64,000 bases of DNA, taken from assembly GCA_016209205.1 (NCBI GenBank), contig JACQWQ010000031.1:1-64000 (forward strand). The letters are read 5' to 3'. The first letter of the stretch is position 1, and each line of letters starts with the position of its first letter. The position numbers and the translations under genes were made by a program. The notes under the pieces are model-generated. The model was given only the letters and a program-made list of their open reading frames with translations. It made no database searches and had not been told where the DNA came from. Shown one piece after another: positions 17,830-26,276 of this stretch. Source of the stretch: Chloroflexota bacterium. Lineage in GTDB: Bacteria > Chloroflexota > Anaerolineae > UBA4142 > SHND01.

Positions 17830-17889
17830 GCGCTCGACGAGAGCGCTCGCGCGCGAGAATGCGGCACTCGTTCAGAATGCCGCATTCTC
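17830..17889. other. Two adjacent hairpins
   Basis: gcgctc-gacga-gagcgc, then gagaatgcggca-ctcgttcagaa-tgccgcattctc (12-bp perfect stem, 17855-17866/17878-17889). Confidence 0.75.
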
Positions 17890-18081
17890 CCGGATGTTTC
17901 GCGCGTAAATGTTTTTCACATTTGCGCGGATTCTAACACAGGCGCGCGCGCCGTGCAATAGAACTGATGTTTTCGGATAGTTCGCAAAACGATTTTGCCC
18001 GGAGAGGAATAGATATTCGCGGGATTGGAGTGTCTCTCAAATTGATACTGTGAGAGGGTTCACGAGCAGATGGATAGCGCA

Positions 18082-18354
18082 TTAGCGAGTCGCGGCGATT
18101 TGTCTGCGGAGGAGAATAGTGGCGAGCTCGTTCACCGTGATGCCGCTCTGGCGCGCTTTTTGGCGCAGAGTTCTCACAAGCTCTTCGGGGATTTCGATTT
18201 CAAATTGCCGCCCTTGCAATGAACTTGCATATTGTACGGTTTCAAAATCATCCAAATAGTCCGTCGTATCGTGCGTATCCCAAAACTCGGCAGCTTGTTC
18301 GTAGCTATCGAACTCGTCAGGAATTGGCTCAACGACTTTTTTTCTGTTGGTCAT
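18082..18354 (-). CDS. BrnA/CopG-like antitoxin
   Basis: EFDSYEQAAEFWDTHDTTDYLDDFE...FEIEIPEELVRTLRQKARQSGITVNELATILLRRQI; overlaps upstream toxin-like gene. Confidence 0.75.
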   Translation of the reverse strand: MTNRKKVVEPIPDEFDSYEQAAEFWDTHDTTDYLDDFETVQYASSLQGRQFEIEIPEELVRTLRQKARQSGITVNELATILLRRQIAATR

Positions 18355-18658
18355 AATACCTCTTTTCTGATTCTGTCATAGTGCGCGCAGAAATTGGCAA
18401 TGCCGCGGGTGGGGGTTTATAGATGAAAAAGACGATGAGATATCTCCCTGCGTCGGTCGTTCCATAAGCAAGATATAAATCTTCACCTTTCACATTGCCC
18501 TTTTTTTCGCGACGCACATGGGGTCTGCCAAAAAGGATTTGTTCGATTTCATCCGTAAAGACCTCATGTTTACTTTCGATCTTGTCTACAAATTTTTCTT
18601 TCCAGATGACTCTATAGATTTGCACGCGGGCATCTCCAATTCGTTGTGCTTGCCCCAA
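18329..18658 (-). CDS. BrnT-like toxin
   Basis: YRVIWKEKFVDKIESKHEVFTDEIEQILFGRPHVRREKKGNVKGEDLYLAYGTTDAGRYLIVFFIYK...ISARTMTESEKRYYDQ. Confidence 0.72.
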   Translation of the reverse strand: MGQAQRIGDARVQIYRVIWKEKFVDKIESKHEVFTDEIEQILFGRPHVRREKKGNVKGEDLYLAYGTTDAGRYLIVFFIYKPPPAALPISARTMTESEKRYYDQQKKSR

Positions 18659-18660
18659 AA

Positions 18661-19524
18661 TTATAACCCCATCCTGCTGGGATTGTAAATGTAGGTTGAG
18701 GGGGTGACATTTGATGGGTTGGATTCGCAGAGGGATTTCAGGATATTTTCGCGCTGCGCGCCAATAACAAAGACCTCCAGCGCGCGAATTTGTTCGGTGA
18801 GCGCGACACTTCGCGCCAACTTGTCCAACATGCCGCCCGTGACATCATAGCCGTGCGACGCGCCCACCTGCGCGCGAATTTCCGCAAACGACGCGGGCGT
18901 GATTTCACGAATGAGTTGCGCGTCGGGATGTTTGTTGGGGTCGGCGGTATAGATGCCGTTTACGACAGTGGTGTAGACAATGCGCGTGGGTTTGAGAATT
19001 GGCGCGAGATACGCGAACAGCGCGTCGGTGGACACGATTGCCATACCGCGCGTTTCGTCAAACGCGACATCGCCATAAATGAGGGGAATGAGATTGTGGT
19101 CAAGCGCAGTGCGAATGGTTTCGGCGTCGAGATGAATCAATTCGCCGTCGCGTGTGCGCGCGGACGCAGAGGGCTGCATGGAAACGACGGGAACGTTTTC
19201 CTCCAAAAAAATATCGGTGACAAGACGATTCAAGCGTGCTGCCGACGCGCCCGTTTCCGCATACGCGCGCCAATTCTCGTTTTGCCCATAGCCCCATTTT
19301 TTCGCGGTGAAATGCCCGAATGAACCGCTGCCGTGTCCGAGCAGAATTCTTAGATCAGGGTTTTTTGCGCGCGCTTGGTAGACCGCGCGGGCTGCCTCGC
19401 GAATCACATCGGGATTCGGCGTTTCCGCGCGCGTTTTGTCGGTGATGGCGGAGCCGCCGAGTTTGAGGAAGACAAGTTGCAGGTTACAGGTCGCAGGTCT
19501 CATGTTGCAGGTCGCACGCCTCAC
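18661..19524 (-). CDS. Isopentenyl phosphate kinase-like amino acid kinase family protein; start uncertain
   Basis: LVFLKLGGSAITDKTR...ILLGHGSGSFGHFTAKKWGYG...NLIPLIYGDVAFDETRGMAIVSTDALFAYLA...YDVTGGMLDKL. Confidence 0.85.
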   Translation of the reverse strand: MRRATCNMRPATCNLQLVFLKLGGSAITDKTRAETPNPDVIREAARAVYQARAKNPDLRILLGHGSGSFGHFTAKKWGYGQNENWRAYAETGASAARLNRLVTDIFLEENVPVVSMQPSASARTRDGELIHLDAETIRTALDHNLIPLIYGDVAFDETRGMAIVSTDALFAYLAPILKPTRIVYTTVVNGIYTADPNKHPDAQLIREITPASFAEIRAQVGASHGYDVTGGMLDKLARSVALTEQIRALEVFVIGAQRENILKSLCESNPSNVTPSTYIYNPSRMGL

Positions 19525-19560
19525 GTTTCATCCTTCACGTTGTTCAGGACAGGCAGTTTC
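19475..19560. repeat. ttgcaggttacaggtcgcaggt-type repeats plus ccttcacgttgttcaggacaggca element across a gene junction
   Basis: direct inspection; translated at both gene ends. Confidence 0.75.
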
Positions 19561-20019
19561 ACGCTCCACAATAGACGGCGGCGGCGCGGGTGTTCGCTCT
19601 CCCAAATCCGTATGTTCTATTTGCACGCCGGCCAGACGTAGATACTTCATCGCGAGTTCGTCGGGATACTTGCCTGCATACACCACGCGCACCAAACCCG
19701 CGTTGATGATCATTTTCGCGCACGTGTGACACGGCTGATGCGTCGTGTAAATTGTGCCGCCTTCGAGCGAAACGCCGTACAACGCGGCTTGCAAGATCGC
19801 GTTTTGTTCTGCGTGCAACGTACGCACACAATGTCCGTTGACGATTTCGCATCCTTCGTCCAAGCAATGCGGCAGCCCTTTCGGCGCGCCGTTGTACCCG
19901 GTCGTGAGAATGCGTTTGTCTTTGACAATGATCGCGCCCACTTGCGCGCGCAAACACGTCGAGCGTTTGGAAACGTCGAGCGTGATGTTCATAAAGTACT
20001 CTTCCCAACTTGGGCGCAT
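19528..20019 (-). CDS. dCMP/cytidine deaminase family protein (ComEB-like)
   Basis: RSTCLRAQVGAIIVKDKRILTTGYNGAP...TLHAEQNAILQAALYG...TTHQPCHTCAKMIINAG. Confidence 0.92.
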   Translation of the reverse strand: MRPSWEEYFMNITLDVSKRSTCLRAQVGAIIVKDKRILTTGYNGAPKGLPHCLDEGCEIVNGHCVRTLHAEQNAILQAALYGVSLEGGTIYTTHQPCHTCAKMIINAGLVRVVYAGKYPDELAMKYLRLAGVQIEHTDLGERTPAPPPSIVERETACPEQREG

Positions 20020-20021
20020 GC

Positions 20022-20120
20022 CAGTTATCAGTTATCAGTAATCAGTTATCAGTGACCAGTCCACTCTTTACTGATTACTCCGCTCGCCAGCGAGCGGCGT
20101 TCACTGATGACTGATTACTC
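20022..20120. repeat. cagttatcagtaatcag-type repeats in inverted arrangement with ccgctcg-ccag-cgagcgg hairpin
   Basis: atcagtaatcagttatcagt ... actgattact ... actgatgactgattact. Confidence 0.8.
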
Positions 20121-20123
20121 GAT

Positions 20124-20774
20124 TCATCCCGTCCCAAACTGCCGATCCCCCGCGTCTCCCAACCCCGGCATAATGTATCCCGCCGGGAACGCGTCCTCTT
20201 CTGTCGTCAATCGTTCATCCACCGCGCCGAGATAAATGTCCACATCGGGATGGGTCTCGGTGAGTTTTGTGATGCCTTCGGGCGCGCCGATGATGCCGAC
20301 GAATTTGATGCGTTTGGCGCCCCACTTTTTTAACAAGGCAACGCATTCCACTGCCGAGCCGCCGGTCGCCAGCATCGGGTCGAGAATGACGCACACTTGG
20401 ACGGTGGGCGAAACGGGCAGGCGATTGTAATACGCGACGGGTTTGAGCGTGCGTTCATCGCGATAAAAACCGATGTGCCACACTTCGGCGGGCGGCATCA
20501 TTTCCCAAAATCCTTCGACCATGCCGAGACCCGCGCGCAAGATCGGGACGAGTCCGATTTTGTCGTGCAGGCGATAGCCGGTCGTTTCTTGCAGCGGCGT
20601 CGTAATCGTCGTTTCTTCCAGCGCGAGGTCGGTAGTGGCTTCGTAGGAAAGCAGAATGGCGAGCTCGCGAATCAGTTCGCGGAATTTTTTTGGTTCGGTG
20701 TTCATGTCGCGCAGCTTGGTAAGTTTGTGGCGGATCAGCGGATGATTGGATACGTGTAGGCGTGGGTGTTCCAT
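20124..20774 (-). CDS. upp: Uracil phosphoribosyltransferase
   Basis: [45 protein letters not shown]...[13 protein letters not shown]...[16 protein letters not shown]...[17 protein letters not shown]. Confidence 0.95.
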   Translation of the reverse strand: MEHPRLHVSNHPLIRHKLTKLRDMNTEPKKFRELIRELAILLSYEATTDLALEETTITTPLQETTGYRLHDKIGLVPILRAGLGMVEGFWEMMPPAEVWHIGFYRDERTLKPVAYYNRLPVSPTVQVCVILDPMLATGGSAVECVALLKKWGAKRIKFVGIIGAPEGITKLTETHPDVDIYLGAVDERLTTEEDAFPAGYIMPGLGDAGDRQFGTG

Positions 20775-20789
20775 GAGGCACTCCTTTGT

Positions 20790-20930
20790 AAAATTGGAGA
20801 TTGGAAGTTGGAAGTTAGAAGTTGGATGTTGGAAACAAGTATACAGGAAAACAGGTAACTGAGTAAACAAGAAAACAGGTAAACAAGTAATCTCTCTACC
20901 TGTCTACCTGTCTCCCTGTCTACCTACTAC
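20790..20930. repeat. Low-complexity words (ggaagttggaagttagaagttgg; aaacaggtaaacaag; ctacctgtctacctgtctccctgtctacc)
   Basis: direct inspection. Confidence 0.75.
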
Positions 20931-23900
20931 TTTTTCTTGGGCAATGGCTTGAACGATGCGATGGGCAATTCCATTTGTTCCGAATCGTCGTCGCTCTTTT
21001 TTGTTTTTGGTTCAAGGTCTTGAATTTTCGCGGGTGCGGCGGCTTTGGGCGCTGACTTGGGCTTGGGTTTTTCCGCTTTCGCGCTTTTTGGTTCTTGTCT
21101 TTCGGTCTTGGTTTCTCGCTTCTCGCTTTTCGTATCTCCTTTCTCGCTTTTCGTTTCTCGTTTCTCGTTTCTCGCTTCTCGCTTCTCGCTTCTCGCTTCT
21201 CGCTTCTCGCTTCTCGCTTCTCGCTTCTCGCTTCTCGCTTCTCGCTTCTCGCTTCTCGCTTCTGCCTTGTGCCCATTTGCGCGGTCGGCTGGCGTGGCAG
21301 CTTGGACTTGTTTGGTTTCTTTCTTGTCTTGTTTCGCCGTGTTCTCTGCGATGCCGCCTTCGGCTTGTCCGACAATGGAGGTCACGCGTGTGATGCTGTC
21401 CGTTTCTTTCAAGGCGACAAACAATTTTCCTTTGGCGGTGCGATTGGCTTTGACAATGTTTTCCGCGCGCACGCGCACGTTCAAGCCGCTCGTGGCAATG
21501 AACATGACATCTTCGTCAAGCGACGCAATGCGCGCCGCGGCGAGCGCGCCGCTTTTGTTGTCCGGAGCGAACACGGTGACGCCGCCGGTGTAGCGGCCCT
21601 TTGTCGGAAATTCTTTGAGCGCGACGCGTTTGGCGAAACCTTTTGTGCTGGCGACGACGAGCCACGCGTCGGGCTGAACAATGTCAAGCGAAATCACTTT
21701 ATCGCCTTCCGCCAGCTTGATTGCCCACACGCCCGCGGCGACGCGACCTTGCACGGGCACATCGTCCTCGGCAAAGCGCAGCGCCTGACCTTGCGCGGTG
21801 GTGATGAGAAATTCGCCCCCCCCCTGTGTGAGATACGCCCAACCCAGTTCGTCGCCTTCGGCGAGATTGATGGCTTTGGTGCCGCCCGCCTGAATCGTCG
21901 CGAATTCTTCCAGCGCGGTGCGTCTGATTTTGCCGAGTGTGGTGGCGAGCGTAACGGTGGTGTTGGCGGCGCCGCCGTTGAATGCGACAAGTCCGATAAA
22001 ACGTTCGCCGCTCTCGAGTTGATTCGCCAAAGAGATACCGCCGGGATTGCGCGCCACATCGGGCACTTGCATCATGCGCAAAGGCAAGGCGCGCCCGCGA
22101 TTCGTAAACAGCGCGAGATTGTCCGTCGTGTTGCCGATGAGGAGGGCGATGGTCGGGTCGTCGCTTTTTTCATGGACGCCGTTCACCGCGTCGCTGCGCG
22201 TGCGGCGATACTGCGATGTGGACGCGCGGCGCACCACGCCCTCGCGCGAAAGCGTAACGAGCGCGACGCCTTCTTCCGCGTGGGTTTCTTGTTTGAATTC
22301 CGTTTCGGCGCTTTGCGCGATAAAGGTGCGCCGGGCGTCGCCAAAGCGTTCTTTGAGGTCGGAACATTCTGCTTGAATGACGCCGAGAATTTTCTTGGGA
22401 TGCGCCAGCAAATCTTCGAGATATTTGATGCGCTTTTTGACTTCTGCCAACTCGTCTTCGATCTTTTTGCGTTCCAACGCGGCGAGGCGGCGCAGCTGCA
22501 TGTCGAGAATCGCGGTCGCCTGAATTTCCGAAAGTTTGAAGCGCTTCATCAAGCGTTCGCGCGCTTGCTCTGCATCTTGAGATTGGCGAATCGTGCGAAT
22601 CACTTCGTCCAAATTGTCGAGCGCGATTTTCAAACCTTCCAAAATGTGCGCGCGCAATTTGGCGCGTTCCAATTCAAACTGGGTGCGGCGCGTAATGACG
22701 ACCTGACGATGCTGCACAAAAAGTTGCAGCGCGCGTTTGAGGGAAAGGACGCGCGGCTCGCCCTCCACCAGCGCGAGCATGTTGATGCTAAAGGCGGTTT
22801 GTAACTGGGTGTATTTCAAGAGCGCGTTGATAACGGGCGTGGGTTCGACGCCGCGTTTCAACTCGATCATAATGCCCATGCCTTGCCGGTCGGATTCGTC
22901 GCGCAGGTCGCCGATTTCTTCGATCTTTTTGTCGCGCACGAGTTCCGCGATGCGTTCGATGAGCGAAGTCTTGTTGACTTGATACGGAATTTCGCTGACG
23001 ACGATGCGTTGGCGTCCGCCGCTGATGGCTTCGGTGTGAATTTTGCCGCGCACGACGATGCGCCCCTTGCCCGTGGCATAAGCTTCTTTAATGCCGTCCG
23101 CGCCGAGAATGATGCCGCTGGTTGGAAAATCGGGACCTTTGACAAATTGCATCAAGTCGTCGGGCTCGATGTCGTCAATTTTGTTCCAATGGTCAATGAG
23201 ATAGTTAATCGCGTCGCAAATTTCGCCGAGATTGTGTGGCGGAATCAGCGTTGCCATACCGACCGCGATGCCGGTGCCGCCGTTAATGAGTAGGTTGGGC
23301 ACTTTGCCGGGCAGCACGGTGGGTTCTTTCAAGGTGTCGTCAAAGTTGGGTTTGAAATCCACCGTGTCCATGTCAATGTCGGCAAGCAGTTCTTCGGCGC
23401 TTTCGGTGAGACGCGCCTCCGTGTTGTGATTGATAAAGCCATTTGCAACAAAGGAATGACAATCACTGTCCACGCGTAGCGAATAGACGTTTTGCTCGCC
23501 CGCATCCTGCACATCTACCACGCGTTCAAACAGATAATGAGTCTGTGCGAGTTGCTGCACATAGGCATAGTCGGCGGCTGACAATGCTCTTTCAAGACGC
23601 GGCAAGTTCGTGAGCAGGCGTTCGCTTCGATCAAAATTGTGCTTGCCAAGCCATTCGCGCTGCCCGCGTTTGGCAGTGGCACGAACATACTCTGAAAGAT
23701 ACGGAATATAGTCGGTTTGCGAGAGGGTTTTTCCGCCAAATCTTGCAAGGGCAGAGGCGAGCGCGTCCTGCTTGGTTGCAGAAGCAAAACCAATCTGCTC
23801 CTGGAACGCCTTCATGTTTTCGCGCCCGACAATCAAGAGGCGATTCATCTTGCGCGCCTCTTCGTGGCGCAGCGCCGAGACAATCCCGAAGCGCAGCAAG

Positions 23901-25102
23901 ATGGTTTGCACTTGTTCGAGCATCCTGCGATTGCGCGCGCAGAGACTTGTGCGCAAAAGACTGTGCCCTGATTGCTCGACCGCGCCATCGCCCTCAAATA
24001 GCCCCCGTAGGAACGATGCGACCACTTGTTTCGGCGAGCGCAAAATGAAAGATGGAATTTCCCGCTCTGCCGAACGTCCACTCAGACCCAGATTATTCAA
24101 AAACGCAACCACTTGTTGACTAACGACTTGCATTTGTAGCCACGGCATTTTGCCATAGCTGTTGGGCTTGCGCTCAAAGATGTGGAGGCGGCAAGTTGGA
24201 AAGACCCGTTTCCATGTCGCTTGAAATTCATCTGCCAGGTCGCCGTGATTGTTTGTAAATTCGATGACTTGAGGACGAAATGTGCCTTCGGCGAGGAGCG
24301 CACCCATGAGGAATGCAAGGTCACCATCCAACTGCGTGGGTAACTCGTGCCGTTCCGTTCGAGAGTTCTCTGCCAATTTGGGATAAAAAGCTGTGAGGTC
24401 AATCTGCTCGTCGCGCCACAATGCTTGACTGCGGTCCAGCACAAGATAATCGCCCGGTTCGATCGCGCTCATTAATTTCCAGGTGAGCTTGATGCGTCGG
24501 GTCTGTTCATCGGGCACCGCAACGAGCAGCGGATGATTGACTGTGCCGGTAACGTGATACCCGCGTTGTGTCTCGATGCGGCGGGTCGAAAAAGCGCCAC
24601 AGTCCCACCATTTGCTGGCAGTGTTGACGACGCCATCACGCGAAAGAACGCGCAGATTGACATCCTCTGACGTGTTGGGTGATAGCTGCGCGATGGGAAC
24701 CAGACCTTTGTCGGTGACAACCAAAGTATCGCCGACAACACAGTACCTCATTGCCGCCGGCGGGTCGCCATCAATACTGCCGAAATTTCCCTGCCCATCC
24801 ACCAGCCGATAGCGCATTGTAAAATCTTGCGCCATGCGCACGAGCGCGTCGTACACGGATTGGTCGCCGTGCGGGTGAAAGCGCCCCAAAACATCGCCGA
24901 CGATGCGCGCGCATTTGCGCGTGGGGACGTTGTGACGCAAACCCATTTCGCCCATTTGATACAAGATGCGCCGTTGTACCGGTTTAAGCCCATCGCGCAC
25001 GTCGGGCAGCGCGCGCGAAGTAATAACGCTCATCGCGTAATCGAGATACGCGGTTTGCATCTCGTCGCGAATATCCGTAAGTTTGATGGTGCCGATTTCC
25101 AT
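20927..25102 (-). CDS. gyrA: DNA gyrase subunit A with intein and repeat-encoded C-terminal tail
   Basis: [32 protein letters not shown]...[16 protein letters not shown] | intein | [13 protein letters not shown]; gyrA C-terminal blades; tail of EARSEKR repeats. Confidence 0.96.
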   Translation of the reverse strand: MEIGTIKLTDIRDEMQTAYLDYAMSVITSRALPDVRDGLKPVQRRILYQMGEMGLRHNVPTRKCARIVGDVLGRFHPHGDQSVYDALVRMAQDFTMRYRLVDGQGNFGSIDGDPPAAMRYCVVGDTLVVTDKGLVPIAQLSPNTSEDVNLRVLSRDGVVNTASKWWDCGAFSTRRIETQRGYHVTGTVNHPLLVAVPDEQTRRIKLTWKLMSAIEPGDYLVLDRSQALWRDEQIDLTAFYPKLAENSRTERHELPTQLDGDLAFLMGALLAEGTFRPQVIEFTNNHGDLADEFQATWKRVFPTCRLHIFERKPNSYGKMPWLQMQVVSQQVVAFLNNLGLSGRSAEREIPSFILRSPKQVVASFLRGLFEGDGAVEQSGHSLLRTSLCARNRRMLEQVQTILLRFGIVSALRHEEARKMNRLLIVGRENMKAFQEQIGFASATKQDALASALARFGGKTLSQTDYIPYLSEYVRATAKRGQREWLGKHNFDRSERLLTNLPRLERALSAADYAYVQQLAQTHYLFERVVDVQDAGEQNVYSLRVDSDCHSFVANGFINHNTEARLTESAEELLADIDMDTVDFKPNFDDTLKEPTVLPGKVPNLLINGGTGIAVGMATLIPPHNLGEICDAINYLIDHWNKIDDIEPDDLMQFVKGPDFPTSGIILGADGIKEAYATGKGRIVVRGKIHTEAISGGRQRIVVSEIPYQVNKTSLIERIAELVRDKKIEEIGDLRDESDRQGMGIMIELKRGVEPTPVINALLKYTQLQTAFSINMLALVEGEPRVLSLKRALQLFVQHRQVVITRRTQFELERAKLRAHILEGLKIALDNLDEVIRTIRQSQDAEQARERLMKRFKLSEIQATAILDMQLRRLAALERKKIEDELAEVKKRIKYLEDLLAHPKKILGVIQAECSDLKERFGDARRTFIAQSAETEFKQETHAEEGVALVTLSREGVVRRASTSQYRRTRSDAVNGVHEKSDDPTIALLIGNTTDNLALFTNRGRALPLRMMQVPDVARNPGGISLANQLESGERFIGLVAFNGGAANTTVTLATTLGKIRRTALEEFATIQAGGTKAINLAEGDELGWAYLTQGGGEFLITTAQGQALRFAEDDVPVQGRVAAGVWAIKLAEGDKVISLDIVQPDAWLVVASTKGFAKRVALKEFPTKGRYTGGVTVFAPDNKSGALAAARIASLDEDVMFIATSGLNVRVRAENIVKANRTAKGKLFVALKETDSITRVTSIVGQAEGGIAENTAKQDKKETKQVQAATPADRANGHKAEARSEKREARSEKREARSEKREARSEKREARNEKRETKSEKGDTKSEKRETKTERQEPKSAKAEKPKPKSAPKAAAPAKIQDLEPKTKKSDDDSEQMELPIASFKPLPKKK
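21172..21263. repeat. Heptanucleotide tandem array (cttctcg)n, about 13 copies, inside the gyrA 3' coding region
   Basis: uninterrupted cttctcg repetition, encoding (EKREARS)n on the minus strand. Confidence 0.93.
23423..24742 (-). other. GyrA intein (440 aa) with LAGLIDADG-type homing endonuclease motifs
   Basis: Begins [14 protein letters not shown], ends SHFSFVANGF-type block [23 protein letters not shown] block; [11 protein letters not shown] and [13 protein letters not shown] as dodecapeptide motifs; exteins RY and TEARL are contiguous in normal GyrA. Confidence 0.95.
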
Positions 25103-25189
25103 AGATAAATGTGATGGGTGACGGGTGACGAGGGAGCGATGAAGGGCGAGGCGTCATGCGTCAAACGTGAAACGCGGAATATGAATGTG

Positions 25190-25300
25190 AAACGTCAGAC
25201 GAGAAACGAGAAACGTGAAATGAGAAACGAGAAACGAGAAACGTGAAACGAGAAACGTGAAACGAGAAACGAGAAACGTGAAACGTGAAACGTAAAGTGA
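25190..25300. repeat. Low-complexity (gaaacgagaaacgtgaaac)n intergenic repeat upstream of gyrA
   Basis: cagacgagaaacgagaaacgtgaaatgagaaacgagaaacgagaaacgtgaaacg... Confidence 0.9.
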
Positions 25301-25469
25301 TGTCGTGATTGCAAAGGCACTAGGAATTTGCGCGCAGCATTATACACAAAAAGAACAAATATGCTACAGTCGTTCTTGTGGGCAAGGAAACCGCGTTGGC
25401 AAAATACCAACGCAGTTCAGTAAAAAATTTTTCGTGACCGTTCCCGCCGCGCCTTCCCACAGGACTTGT

Positions 25470-25508
25470 TTTGGACGCGGATGAACGCGGATAAACGCGG
25501 AAAAACCA
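25470..25508. repeat. ggacgcggatgaacgcggataaacgcgga repeat
   Basis: tandem acgcggat-type units. Confidence 0.7.
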
Positions 25509-25522
25509 AGTCAAGGACTGTG

Positions 25523-26098
25523 TTACGCGTCGCCGGCCACACTTTCTGAATCTTGCACGGCTTCGGTAGCGGTTTCGTCAACCGTGGGGGCAATTAAAGC
25601 GTCTGGATTGGTGGCGGCGGGTCCGAGCCACAGCGCGGCAAGTTTTAGATGGTCATAATCCTGCTCCGACGTATGCGCGCCCAAACCGTCCGCGAGCGCG
25701 GCGAGCACGGGAATGTCCTCAAAAGTATAAAACCCATTCATCCCTTTGTGCCAATCCCATGTGTCGTCAAACTGCAAGCCCGCTTGTTCGCCCGCCTGTT
25801 TCAAGAGGTTGATTTGTGATTCCGCCGCGTGCGCCCACAACGCAATGACGAGCGCGGCAACATGCGGTTCGGTCTGCATTGTTTTGGCAAGGGCTTTGCG
25901 TTGTTGAAGCAAGTCGCCTTTGAAAAACGAACGCGCGCCGGGGACGGGAATGGCGCTGAATGCCTCGCGCGCGAGGGTTTGCAATTCCGGCTCGACGGTT
26001 TTGAGCTGGCGCGCGGCCATGGTCGCGACCAACAAGCGATAGTCGTCGCGCATATTCTGATTCACTTGAATCCATTCGTGTAAAATCAAATCTGGCAT
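25523..26098 (-). CDS. Hypothetical protein
   Basis: 191-aa ORF, plausible codon usage, no recognised motif. Confidence 0.6.
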   Translation of the reverse strand: MPDLILHEWIQVNQNMRDDYRLLVATMAARQLKTVEPELQTLAREAFSAIPVPGARSFFKGDLLQQRKALAKTMQTEPHVAALVIALWAHAAESQINLLKQAGEQAGLQFDDTWDWHKGMNGFYTFEDIPVLAALADGLGAHTSEQDYDHLKLAALWLGPAATNPDALIAPTVDETATEAVQDSESVAGDA

Positions 26099-26276
26099 GG
26101 AAAACTCCGGTGGTCAACTTGATAGCTCTGGCACAGTTTTGTGCGTGGCAAAAATTCTAACACGCCGCGCCGCGTGATGCAAACGGTGTGCGCATTGCCC
26201 GAACCATTTTACTATCGCCTTGCATTCAAGCCCTGTGCTATAATCAAAGTGAAGGAATGGAAACCAAAGAAAGAGA

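Noticed and set aside
17717-17908. 63-aa ORF MCVAMSEGVIPSKPRVACNVGYTRR...
   Set aside because: Overlaps the repeat and both hairpins, no RBS or homology-like motif.
16694-18658. Restriction-modification or phage-defence island made of the methyltransferase and BrnT/BrnA genes
   Set aside because: No nuclease, helicase or other defence effector seen between or around; the linkage looks coincidental.
20025-20115. cagttatcagtaatcag repeats considered as CRISPR or iteron array
   Set aside because: No constant repeat-spacer pattern and no cas or rep genes in the window; same words recur near groEL.
21172-21263. Regular repeat array considered as CRISPR
   Set aside because: 7-nt uninterrupted tandem units with no spacers; translated as part of GyrA.
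21816-21824. Run of nine C (G on the coding strand) in gyrA as a phase-variation site
   Set aside because: Frame is intact and encodes a plausible Gly stretch (TQGGGEF); more likely a plain homopolymer, though indels could be checked in reads.
21095-22804. 569-aa ORF on the + strand opposite gyrA
   Set aside because: Entirely antisense to a clearly recognised gyrA; composition-driven open frame (FRFSF repeats, His/Arg-rich), no motif.
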